Below are positions 45,853 through 58,400 of a stretch of DNA of 64,000 bases, piece after piece. Both the position numbers and the translations under genes were made by a program. Location: NCBI GenBank assembly GCA_030144725.1, contig JASKMD010000010.1, positions 5,143,045-5,207,044 on the forward strand, given 5' to 3'. The DNA is from Haematococcus lacustris. Its lineage: Eukaryota > Chlorophyta > Chlorophyceae > Chlamydomonadales > Haematococcaceae. The notes under the pieces are model-generated. The model was not told the origin of the DNA. It did no database searches and was given only the letters and a program-made list of their open reading frames with translations. Within the stretch, counting starts at the first letter, position 1; each line of letters starts with the position of its first letter.

Positions 45853-46378
45853 ACAGGAGGCCGGGGGCTGCCTGGTCTGGCCTGGTGGTGCTGAGTCTGA
45901 CGAGTTGTCAACGATGCGCCCCGCACTAGACCGGGAAGTACTCGAGAATGTTGTAGCACACAGCAGCAACCATAACGTACAACACGTCGCGGTGCGGAGT
46001 TATGTGCACCACTTCATGTGCGTGCCGCCATTGAGCGGTTCATTAGAATCCACGCTCAGGTTGCTGATGGTATGGATAAGCAGCCGTACCAGATTGACGG
46101 TTGCAACGAGTCCCGATATGCCGAAGGGAACATGTGTGTACCGGAAATTAAGTTGGAGCCCAGATATACACACTGAAGGGGAAAGCTGCAGCCGTATCAG
46201 AAATCGCCGCAACTCGTAAGAGCACGAGAAATGATGGGGAAAGAAGATGGGTTATCATTGCATGGCTCCGTTGCCAGTGATCTATGTGGCAGTGGAACAT
46301 GTGTCGGAGAATACAACGCAAAGCGAAGGGTGTCGATATCTGTCAGATGCGCGTGGTGTTCGGTTACAGTCGTGCGGA
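45853..46378. other. Intergenic between convergent SAE1 and eIF3c
   Basis: Only 526 bp separate the two stop codons. Both 3' UTRs and terminators must lie here. A TGTAA-type poly(A) signal on the minus strand at 46368-46364 is only 11 nt past the eIF3c stop and is probably chance. Confidence 0.5.
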
Positions 46379-49300
46379 CTACTGCCCATCTCGGCGGTAA
46401 GGCCCGCTCCTGCCTGCGATGCTGCCCAGCGTGGACATGTTGCCTGACGTAACGCCAGCCCGGTACCCTGCCCCCGTGCTGCCTGTTGCCCGCGTAACGC
46501 CGCCAAATGCTGCGCCATCCCTACCCGCCCCTGGTCGGTCGGTGTATGCGCGGTAAGCTCCTCCTCCTGGCGCCGCTGACCCCACAAGGCTGACCCCGTC
46601 TCGCGATCGGTAACCGCCTCCGGGGTACCCGCCCGCTCCGTAGCTCGACTGACCACCACGGCCTCCGGCGCCTCCGCTCATGCCCCCGCCTCTGCCTCCG
46701 CGGCCACCCTGCGCGTCTGGGCCGCTGCGCGCGCCGAACTGCGGACCACCCCGGGGCATACCCACGCGGGGCCCACTGCCGCGACCCCCGCGGCCTTGCT
46801 GCCCCTCCTCCGTCTCCCACGCTTGCCCGCGGCGTCCGCGTCCGCCCTCGTCGTCGTTGTCACGCAGGCCACCGGTGCGGTATGCCAGGGCACGCTCGTT
46901 GAGATCGACCAGCACCAGCGCTTTGTCCGCAAACTGCACCGCTAGCTGCTGCATGCGGCTGGCATCCATGCTGTGCATGACAATGGTGCGAGTAGGTTGA
47001 TCCCAACTGCCTTGCAGCTCCTCGGCAATCATCATCTTGCTGACAATGCTGCACATGAGGTACCAGCAAGCAGGCAAAATGAGTAAGAGCCCTGCCCTTC
47101 CCTGCTCAATTACCACATAGCTACATGGAGCACCACACACCCTTGCACGAGACACGAGCTGCCAACACACAGCTCACCACCCGTCCATCCTCCTGCCCTT
47201 CTGCCCAGCCAACCGCATCCATCAACCCTCGCATCATGTGGTAGCACCAGCGACAGTATTAGTGGTGATCCCGGTGAAGGTAGCAGCGGAAGCGGTGGCA
47301 GCAGCAGCCTGACCCAGCATCCATCAAACCTCACACGTTACCCAATGATTCAGCAATGCACCAGCGGGCCAATCTACGAGCCTGCCTGCCCACCCCCTTA
47401 CCCACCTGCTTGTAGCTCACCCTCACGCCTGCCTGCCCACCCGCACACCTGCGAGCCCTGATCTCACCTGTACACCTTCTTCTCTGGCAGGTCGAACATG
47501 GTGCAAAGCTGGTCCAGTGACAGGGAGTTGTACTGCGGGCTGTAGGTGAACAGGTACGTGCGCAGCGCCTCTGCCTGCAGCTTCTCACGCAGCATGGCCA
47601 GCAGCGCCTCCTGCAGAAGACGCAGTGCAGGTGCACAGAGCGAGCAGCTGGGTGAGGCACAGGCATCTGACCAGCTGGTGGCGGCACTGCATGCCTGCCA
47701 GCCTGCCTGGACACCAGCTCAGACGAGCTTTTTAGCGCAGGGTTGGAGAGGCAGCAAGAGAGCGACCTGGTGTAGTCCGTGCCTCTGGATTTCTACCCTG
47801 CCCACCCCAGAGGCTTAACCCACACTACAGGGTGGCACCTGACATGGCTGGCAAGCCATTCCTGACAACCACAGATCTCAATACTGAACCCTTGCCTCCC
47901 TCTTTCTCCAACCCACCCCTCCACATACCTACCCTCACCCTCACTCTCACATCTGACATCCTTACATCCTGCCACCCTCCACATACCTACCCTTACCCTC
48001 ACTCTCACATCTGACCAACAGGGTCGGCGGCCTGCCTGCCTGACATCAAGGCCCTCCTCCAAACTGCCCGCCCACACATGCGCGCCTATTATGTCCTACG
48101 CCCGACTTGCCAGCCAGCAGCTGGGCCCACCTTGGAGGGCACCAGGCCCCACACCGTGAGGGCGGTGACGTAGGCGTAGGCCTTGCGCCAGTCACCGCGC
48201 ATGAGGGAGCGGGTGGCAGACATCACGTGGTCACGCACGTTTTCAGGCGGCCCGGTGAACATCTGCCAGGGGCGGGGGTCAGGAGCAAGGGGCAAGGCAG
48301 GACAGGCAGGCTGGTCAGAGAGGCAGGTCCAAAGTGTATGAAGGGTGGAGAGGAAGAGGGGTGGGCAGGAGGGTAGAAAAGGGGAGCTGGATGGCATACA
48401 GCATGTAGCAAAGGGGATCTTTGTAATATGCAGCAGCCGTGCCAACAGCACGCCAGCTACACCCATGCCCATGCCGAGGCTCATAGCAACATGCAGGAAA
48501 GAAAGGAATGCATAATAATGAGGTTGGGTAAAGAACAAACAGAGTTGGAATCATTGCTTAGGACCAAGAAAGGTGCAAATAAAAGGAATGAGATGGGACA
48601 ATTCCAAAAAACCAGTCCAATTCCAAAGAATGCCATGAGGAGGTAATGTGTGTGTGTAATGATGGCCTAGCACCACCTCCCTAGCCCTGCTCTACTGTTT
48701 CATCCAGCTGCCAGAGGAAACCAACTTCAATCCAAACAGCACCTCCTGCATCAGGCTTGCAGCCCTAGGAATCAAACCCAGCACCTCAGCCCCCTGCCAG
48801 CCCCTGCTTTCCCTGGTCGCACGTCACCCATCTCACCTGTCTGTTGTAGGTGTCCAGGATGCGGTGGAAGGACTTGCTGATGATGCGCTTCTTAGGGTTC
48901 AAGGGATCGGCCGCCATGGTGGGCACCTCCAGCAGCATGGCGCAGATGAGGCACACACTCTCAAGCAGCTCCAGGCTGATGTGCATGTGGAAAGGCATCT
49001 GGCGCCTCTTCTCCAAGAGCTCCTGCTCGGGAGTCTTCTCCTGGTACTTGCCCATGGCCACACCCTGGGTTGACGGCAAAGATGGGCAAAGAAGCTGAGC
49101 AGGGGCGAGTGGAAGAGGGTGGTGTAACAGGTGAGCAGTGGGTGACAGGTGGCTAGGATGGGCACAGGAGCAGAGGCGAGTGCAACAGGTTGGTGGGATG
49201 TAGGAGACGTGTGAGCGCAGGGGCAGGGGCAGGGGCAGGGGCAGGAGCCGCTGCCACGCATAAGCCAGCGGCCACGCATCAGGTAAGATTTCAGGTAAGA

Positions 49301-52300
49301 TGCCTGGACTGATGTAGTAACTGTTGAATTGGTGCTGAACTAGTAACTGTTGAAGTACGCAGCAGTAGAGTGCCTGACCCGATGCCAGAAGGGGGACAAA
49401 GGGACGGGGAAGGCCCTAAACTGGTGCAGCAGGATGTTTGCCGGCATGGAGCACTCATTTACTTCTGCCTGCTATTCTTCATTGTGGCCTGTACTGCATG
49501 CAGCTTTAGGGTCAATGGAAAGCGCTTTTGCAGGGACACATGTCAGCTTGTGACTTATAGCCAGGGCACAAACAAGGCGCTAATGGAAAGCGTTTGTGCA
49601 GGGTTGGGCGGCTTAAAGCCTGGGCACAAAAAGATAAGCCTAGGCGCTCCTGTGACCCCACATGCCCAAGTGTGGCCTGCTCCACCTGCCCCACCTACCT
49701 GAGCCAACAGCTCCTTGATGTGCCCAGATCCGTACAGCTCAGCCAGGCAGGAGTGTGACTCAGTGATCAGGCCGCTCCTAAACGCCGCCAGGCCCAGCTG
49801 TGCTAGTGCCCTGTTGTACAGGATCTGGGTGCTGATGTCCATGTGGGCGATGGAGTCCTGCAGCAGGCCAAGCCGCAGGAGGGTCATGAGGGCTGGGAGG
49901 CAGGCACACATTGTGCATGCATGACATGGCATACATTCAAGGGTAGCACACATGTGCTAATCTGACACCCACCCACCCACCTTCATACTCAGATGCTATG
50001 GCCCTATGAAGCCATGCCTTTTCCGCCTGTATGTCCCTGTCATGTCATGGCAATTATGCACAGAGAGCGACCAGGGTCCTTTGTATTGCCTGGCAGTACA
50101 CCTTGCCTTGTGACCGCTGCCCTAGCCACCCTTAGCGTCAGGTGGCCATCTGACCTGGAGATGGCTCATCAGCAGCAGGTCGCGGGCGCCATAAAAGTCG
50201 CCATGGATGGCCTTGTGGTAGATGGAGCAGAGCATGGCCCGCGCCTTGGTGCGCTCGTCTCCATGCTTGAAGATCGTGGTCACCAGGCCGTGCATCACAC
50301 TGTGGCAGTTTTCACCCATCACATAGTCCGCTGGCACCTGAAAGCAAAAGCAAGCAGAACAGCAGGAGCAGCAGGGGTGGCAACCGTAGCTAATTGACAG
50401 GATGGCAGAGTCTGTTGTTGTATTACAATTTCAACCCTGATACAAGTGTCCTGGCGGCCTGCTCGCCCGCCCGCCCGCCTGCCAGCCTCCATGCCCGCTT
50501 GCCCGCCCGCCTACCAGCCTCCATGTGTACCTACCAGCCGGCAAAGTGGCAAACCTGCCTGCCTGCCTGCACACCAGCCTCAATGCCCGGCCCCCCGCCC
50601 GTCCACCTGCCCACATCCCCTCCCTTCACGCACCTTGACCTCCACCTTCTCATCTGGCTCGTCCACGGTATCCTCCTCCTCCCCACCCGCTGCTGCCTCC
50701 TGCTGCTGCATCAGGGTCAGCTTGCGCATCGCATCGTACACAGCCTCAGTCTTGAAGTAAAAGTGCTCCACAAGCCGCAGTACAACCTAGGCAAGTGGCA
50801 AGTGGGCAGCAGGCAAGTGATCAGGCTAGAGGAAGATTAGTAGGAAGCTGCCAAAGGTGTGTGAGCGCATGCAGCCACAAGAACTGCACAGGCTGGGCAA
50901 GCTGCCCAACAGGTGGCTGAACCCAGGCATGACAGCAACTTGCTAGTCAGTAGCCTGTAGCCACACAAATGTGAACCCGGTAGCTCATCCAGACCTTGAT
51001 CAGGCTACGAGTCCCCAAAAGCAACAAGGCCTGTCACAGTGTGAGGTGTGACATGTGACATTTACTTTCTTCAATGGGGGGGTACGGTGTCGGGCATGAA
51101 AAGGTATGCTGATGTGTGAGACAGGGGTTGAGGTTGAGGTGTGATGTGTTGGGTGCATGGTTGGCCGCTCACCCTTGGCAGGTTCTTGGTGTCATTGGTG
51201 CGGGCAAGGTAGTCCGCCACCTTCTGGGCCAGGGCTAGCAGCACCGGCTCATCCTTCAAGCGCACCATGTAGTCGTGGGTGTGGGGGTCGATGACCTGGC
51301 AGCAGGCAGGCAGGCAAGCAGGCAGGGGGCAGGCAGGCAGGGAGAGGGCAGGTAAGAGGCTGCCTAGAAAGCAGGCATCCACAAACTATAGTATATGTAT
51401 GTAAACATTGGTTTACAGGCATGCACGCAGCTGGCAAGCAGGTAAGCTGAGGAGAAGCATGGCAGCTCCTGCTAACATGGTGATTTGCTGCATGTCAGGT
51501 TCGCAAAACCACATGTATGGTCAAACCCCACTGGAGAAAGCATGTGGTGTCATGACATCCGCCCCATCACATACTATACAGAATACTATTGGTTTGCATG
51601 TCTGAAGCTCGACATTGGAACCTTGGGTCGTTTGCTTGCAGACCATGCGGCTACCTTGGGGCTGTTGTCAAGCTGCTAGGCCACCCCTCCTCCCAGTTTT
51701 CATCCCACACCAGCCTCTTCTCCCTCCCCTCCCCGTCCTCCCTGCCCCTCAGCCTCCCCGCCCCCTTCAGGCACCCCAATTGCAACCTCGGTCACACCAG
51801 GCCTTCTCCCTCCCTACCCGGCCCCCGTGGCCCTCCCACCTCCCCGCCCCCTTCAGGCACCTCACCTGCAAGCTCTTGAACAGCTCGTCGTCCAGTCGCT
51901 CCACATAGGCCACCAGGTTTCCCCACACCCGCACCTCCGCCCCCTCTGCAGGTTGCTCTGCGCGGTCCTCACTCAACATCTCAATGGTGTCGTCCACCTG
52001 CACACCCGCACCCACACCCATACAAGGGCCAGGGCAGCATTAAGCACAGCTACAGGGAGACAGCAGGAGCAGCCAGCAAGTGTGTCAGAAGCAAGATGCA
52101 AACATGCCGACACCCCACAGCCTGCAAAGACGGTAAGTGGCCAGCTGCCTTTGTTCTGCTCTTAGGCGCTGCTCCGCTGTCATCAACAGCTGCTGCGTCC
52201 AGCTGTGGTGCCAGCAGCTGTAAGTGTTGCTCTGGTCCTAAACTCCATTGCACAGCTGACTGCTCAAGCCTGAGCCTGACAGCCAACTGTTCCTCAACAT

Positions 52301-54685
52301 CACAGGCTGGGTGTGCTCATTATCACCACCAAAAGCACAATCACCACCTCTTGCTGAGCTCCATGGTGCCCACTGATGGTGCTGCTGACGCTAATGTTGG
52401 TGTCACTGCTGCAGCCGTACTGCTGATGCCGAAGCTACTGACACCACCAAGCTGTCATGCTGCCGGCCTGCTGCTGATGCTGCCGAACTGCCACTGCTGG
52501 TGCTACAGCGCACACCTTGATGTGTGGGTTGTCCTCCAGTAGCTTCACCATCTCCAGCAGGTGGATCACACACTTCTTCCACAGCGACGTCTTCAAGTGC
52601 GTGGCCATGGTTGGGTTCAGGTCAAACAGGCTGCTGACCAGCTGGCCCAGCAGCTCAAAACGCTGAGCCTGGCCCTTGGCCACAGTGGACAGGTAGTGCA
52701 GCATCTCCACCTGCATACCCAAGCATATCCGGTACAGCCACGCTGCTTTCATTGGCATAGCATCAAAATGGCATAGCCTCAACCAGCACACACTGGGAAT
52801 GCCATCCTACCACCTGTGCTTCCACTGTCAGCTGTCAGCTTTACTGGTCTTGCGTGCACCTGACTGGTCCTTTATAGCATCGACCAGAACAGGATGCTTG
52901 CCCTTCCTGGGACTGCTGCATAAATGGTGCAGCTGCCAAGCATTGCAGACTATGCTCGCAGCTGCAGACCCACCCCACCCTTGGCAGAGGCCATGTCATG
53001 ATCATGATGATGCTGATGAGGAGCTGATTTGCTGAGACTGCCAGCAGTGACAGACATGTGATCTATTGCCACACAGTCCTACAGACCCAAAACAGCTGAC
53101 ACTCTGCATGGCCATGCGCTATGCATGCACAAATGCCACCGTTTTGCTCCACAGCCCACACGGCCCCAGCTCCAACTCCCACCTGCTCCTGCTTGTCAGT
53201 CCCCTTCTTGCCTCGGGTCATCAGCACCTCCTTCAACTTCTTGTTCACCATGTCATACGTGATCTCCTTGGGGTCCATGGTCATGATCTTGTCTTTCTTC
53301 TTGGCTTGGTGAGCCTATGACATCCACAGGGTGAGACAGGGTGAGGCACAGGCATCCACAAGGTAAGACTGGGTGAGGGCAGTGTGTGGCCTAAACTCAG
53401 GAGCAAGGCTACAGAGCCCTGGGTGCCTATAGCGAGTGCCTCAGCACAACCTATCCGGCCTCAAGCTGTGTAACCTACCCTGTGGCATGCGCAGGGTGAG
53501 AGCAGTGGCCTGAACAAGCCTACATGGCTCTACATACCTCGTGCACCTGCCATTATCATGTATCCTCCTCACTGGAAAGGAGGACCTGGCTACTCCACCT
53601 CTCCTACAGAGGGACACTAGTCTGTATAAGGGACAGAGCAGGCCCCAGCCAGCCACAACCAGCCTTCACCTGCCGCAGCCTGTTTGTACCTGTTGCTGCT
53701 TGCAACTGCCCACTGCTGCCTAACCATACTGCCTTGCCCCTGCGGGGCTGCCTCACCTGCCTAAAGCCATCCTCATTGCCCTCCTCAGCTCCCTCGTCAC
53801 CGCTCTCCTCCTCCTCCTCACTTTCTGGCTCCTCCTCCTCCTCTTCTGCAGTGCTCTCGGGGTTCTCCCGGAATGCATTGACCTGCTCCTGATAGGTGGG
53901 CATGTGCTTCTTCAGCCGCTGCCGCATGGTGTTCAGGGCTTTGGCATTGGACGCGTTCATCTTCTTCTTGACCTCCTTGTTGGCATTGGTCTCGTTCAGA
54001 TAGTCCTCCAACTCTGCCAGGATGCGCACATAGCCACGGGGGACACCCACCCCCTGGTGCTTCTGGCATTTCTCTAGCCGCTTGTTCAGCTCGTCGAACA
54101 ACGTCTGGATAGAGGTCCAGTCATTAATCTTCATCTTTTTCTGCAAGTACAGGCCAAACATGCTCAGCTGCTGCTGAGCTCCCTGCCCCTCTGCTGTGCC
54201 CTCAGCCTGAACCCACCCTGATGTCTTCACAGCAGGCTAACAAGTCTGCCAGAGCCTTGTCCTTTGCACTCTTGACAACGCGCTTCTGGTCATCAGAGTC
54301 GGAGTCCGACCCTCCCGCCAGAAACCTGCAGATCCATTTATGGACCTCTGATCAGGCTGCGCCTTTCACGGCCCTGCACTGACGGCTGCTGATTCCGCCT
54401 TCACCTGTTTCCTCCCTTTCCATCGTCACTGCTGCTTGAGTCGCTGTCTGAGCTGCTGGAACCGCTGTCTGAATCTGACCCCGAGCTGGAGTCGGAGCCG
54501 GTATCCGAGCTCCCTGACTGGGACTTATCATCGTCGTCATCGTCGCTGCTATCAGCAGCCCAGAATTTAGATGCCTGCCAGCCGCAGCGGTGCAAGCTTG
54601 CTGTCAGGCATAAGTTTAAGCCTTATACACTGCACCCGGTACTGTACTATCCCAACTGCATCGCTGCAGGTGTTTCGCTCACCAT
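46379..54685 (-). CDS. EIF3C: Eukaryotic translation initiation factor 3 subunit C, 15 exons
   Basis: Exons, 5' to 3': 54685-54683, 54574-54405, 54325-54217, 54140-53757, 53314-53183, 52710-52516, 51997-51866, 51295-51173, 50786-50634, 50337-50155, 49857-49699, 49064-48837, 48262-48131, 47610-47468, 47048-46379. They sum to 2916 nt, 971 residues, with every junction in phase. Colinear with plant eIF3c: acidic Ser/Asp N-terminus, [118 protein letters not shown]. The C-terminal PCI region includes [20 protein letters not shown] and [20 protein letters not shown]. Role: PCI-core scaffold of cytosolic eIF3, binding eIF1/eIF5 through its N-terminus. The C-terminus is an RGG/Gly-rich tail of about 150 residues, longer than in plants. 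The ATG-only first exon is inferred. Confidence 0.95.
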
Positions 54686-55422
54686 GCTGCAGGGCAAGTG
54701 TGCACCTACTCAAATACGAAAGGCTCTGCACTGCCAAACGGGGACCCAGGCAACTAGCGCGGAGGGAAAAGGAGGTAGGTCGTGCGGCTGAAACATCAAA
54801 GCGCATGCATGTTACGCATGCCGCGCTGCCTACTATGGAGCCACTGTTCAGCTGATGTTGCCCATTCCAGCCTTGTCAGCTCCCAGTGAATTTCTCCCTG
54901 AAGAGCTACCCGAGTCGATTAGGTGGGAGGGTAGAGGCAGGGTCAAGGTAAAGGGTTAGAAAGTAGACCATCTGACTGCCCGGGGCAGTGCCCCACCTTA
55001 ACTGCTCGCTTCTGTGTGGATGCAAAACCCGAATTAGGTGCCTGACCCGGCCGTCTGGAGTAGCAGAAGAGCTGTAGGGTCCCTAGTGGTCCGAACTTAA
55101 TGTAGGCTCTAGTGAGGGACGAGGGGTGCTGTAGGATTCATGTTGTGTTCAATTGCTTCACATGACCTCCTTCCATCCTGCATCCCATGCTATCACTGTT
55201 TGGAAGCAGCAATCCTCGGCAAGGGCGTGCACTCATAATTCACATGTGTGACGGATCACGAAACATCATATGAACATCACCCTAAGACGCTCAGCATGCA
55301 ATAGGTGTCCTACGAAATAGCCATGTGCGGCGAGCTCTTGCCACTATACCATGCAGCAGCAGCCGTGCCGTACTAAGCAACAAGCTGTACAGTGGGTAGT
55401 ACTTGATCGCTTAGACTGCTCC
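54686..55422. other. Intergenic: eIF3c promoter side and 3' flank of the coiled-coil gene
   Basis: No exon, repeat or RNA gene is seen. It should contain the eIF3c promoter and 5' UTR and the 3' end of the next gene (both genes are on the minus strand). Confidence 0.45.
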
Positions 55423-58400
55423 TCACACTCTGAACACAGAAGCTCTGCGGGCGGTGGTGGAGCCCATCGAACCAGCGCCTTGGTGTACCGCAACACTCCG
55501 CCGTGATGACAAGAGCTCAGACCCAGAGCAGCCAGCTGCGGTCACGAGGGAGCTTGCAATGGTCGAGGACGACGGTGGTCTCACACTCGCTGTTATGGTT
55601 GCCGAGGCAGCAGGTTGGGAGCAAAGGGGCCCCTGGCTGCCTGCTGCAGTGGAGCCTTGAGGTGGAGCACCAGGAGCCTGATGGGACAGAGAGGGCGGCA
55701 GGATGCCTGCGGCGCCCAAGGTGGCTCGCATGTTGGGAGTGCACACAGCGTTGATCTTGCATAAGATGCGCAGCTCTAGGCCACTCGGCAACACATTGGG
55801 TGTGCCCGGCGTGGAGGCCGCAGGCAAGGTAGCGGCTGGTGTGGTCCCTCCCCCTGCTGCCGCAGGTGCAGGGGGGTGGGTTGAGGCGTTGGGGGCGCGG
55901 GCTAGGGGTGTGAGGAGGCCTGCTATGTGTGGTTCCGGGTGGGCTGCTAACTCGTCGAAGCTGGGGGCAAGAGGTGTGGTGGGCAGGGTGCTGCCCTGTT
56001 GAAGCACGTCTGAGACGAGGTGGCTGGCTTCCTGGGTGGTGCGGCGGCAAGCCGTCTGGATGGCGGCTTCAAAGGTCTCCTGCAAAACAATGGCAGCAGG
56101 AGACACAACAGTTAGGCCTGTTCATGCTGTACTGGCCTTTGCTATGTACGCTTTTAGAGCTTGTGTGGGTGCTGATGATGCTATAGTGTATACAACAACG
56201 CAACGTCTGGCACATGCCATGCAATAATGATGGTACTGAGACCACTGGAGTAAGAACTATGGTGGTAAAAAGCATAGTGGTGCTGCTCTGTACAGCTTGT
56301 CCCTGGTCTGGCCATACATACAGCCTGTCCCTGGTCTCACCTAGCCCTAACCCTATGTTCTGGCCCTGGCCCTAAGCGCTAACCCTGGCCCTGATGAGTA
56401 AGAGCACGAGTTGCACTAGTCCTGTTGATGCCCACCTTCTTGCCCTCCTGGCCATACACTGTGCCAACATCGCTGCCCCGGGCTCGAGCAGCAGATCGCA
56501 TGGATTTCTGGCCGATGGGCGTCAGGAACATGGCACTCTGCAGGTGGGTGGCCACAGTGCAGCCACACCGGGGGTCATCGTATTGAGTACCAGACAAGAC
56601 AGTAACAGAGTAGTTCAGCATAGGCTTGGTGGCCAGGGAAACAAGCACCTGGGAGACACCTACAACTGCACCTGCAGTGCAGGTCCTGCACCTGCTTGGC
56701 TCGGTAAGTGGCAATGCAGGTGATCTTGTGGGAGGGTCAGGGGCTACTTACCGGGGCTAAAGAGTCAGGGGCAATGCGGTCGACAGCACGCCTTTCAGCA
56801 GTGCCCATGGCGTTCAGGTCCACAGGTGCTGAGTTGATGCGGGCTCGCACAGCCAGGTACCTGCCGTCACAACAAGGCAATGAGGGCCACGCTAAGTTCT
56901 GAGTGCCAGGCAGGCAGGTCAAGTTCATGGCTTTTCACAACAGTCACAAGCCATAGCAGCATGTGACTTAGGCATTGTGTAGATAAATGGTGCAGCGGCA
57001 CATGCAGCTTAGTTACAAAAAGCACCAGGCTGCATGTGCATCACCAAGTAGGAGACGGGCCCGGCAATGAACCTGCCACACTTGCTTACCGAACGCACTG
57101 CTCTAGATGGAAGCGCTCCCGCAGCAGCACAGTGCACTCGTGCCGCATCTCTTCCAACTCCTGCAGGCAAGGCAGCGGTGGAGGGAGGAGCTGGGTGCAT
57201 GCCACATACTGCAAAGTGTCTTGCCAACTGGAATCCTCACCATGAGTGTCACATTGGCCCCTACGCAAGCTGATCAGGACTGCTCCTCTGTTGGCAGTCG
57301 GCAGCATGCACAGCAAGGGAGGGGTTCAGCAGCCAGTGCTGGTGTGGGCTGCTGCGCACCTGCTTCAAACGCAAGTGGTACTGGATCTTCTGCTTGTTGT
57401 TGTTGTGGCCCAGAGCGCCTGAGGTAGACGTCCCCATGATCTCCCTGAGGCCACAGGGCGCAACTCAACAAAGGGTGAGCCCGCCAGCATCAAGATTATA
57501 CAGGGATGATGCCGATGGAACAGCTTATAGCCCTGGACAACTGGCTGGCACCAAGGGACAGACTGCAAGCGGGGTCAGGCATGTGCCAACATCGTGCGAT
57601 GGCCTGAACAAGGGCATGTTACATTACATATGGGTTTGAGTGGTGTGAGGACAGCAATACAATGCGAATCTTGCTCCAGGCATCCGAAGCAATGAACTCT
57701 ATGTCTTTTGTTGTTATGCAGCAGCGTTACGAGGTATGACGCATACCTCATCCAAGACCAGGTGGCAGCTGCATAGACAGAGAAGCTGTGTGCTAGCATA
57801 GACTTAGGAAACCTACTTGATGTCAATCTCCATCTGAGCCAGGCGCTTTGTGAGCACCATGTTTTCGTCCTGCAACCGGCTCATCTCCAGCACCTGCGAG
57901 TGCAACAACGTTGCATGGCACCTGTCCCTTTGATGTGCTGCGCTAGGCATAGACCCTGCAGAGGGGTTCCATTGACCAGCCTGTGACCAGGATTGCTCCC
58001 AGGTTGAGACGATGATGATGCTACATGCATACTGGCCCTACAAGAAGCGACGGGCATTGCATTAAAGGCATACCAACCCTGCCCATTAGGCCGCCCACAT
58101 CCTGTGACAAGTGTCACTCACTACATCTGAATGGGTGTGTATTGGGTAAACACGGGGCTATACGACACACTTTCCTCTATACACGACTTATGAAGCATTG
58201 GCCAGGACATGCACAGGATGTACACCCATTGCTTAGTGAACTGGAGGAGTCAGTTGCATAGCTTGCATCGCGCACCTGAGTATCTGCTGCCTGGGCTCTG
58301 CCTCGCCAAGCAGCGGCCTCAGCCTTGGCAGCTGCCACCAACCTCTTCGAGCGCTCCATCTCCTCAAACACTGCCTTTGCCTGCACACCAGCACCAGTTG

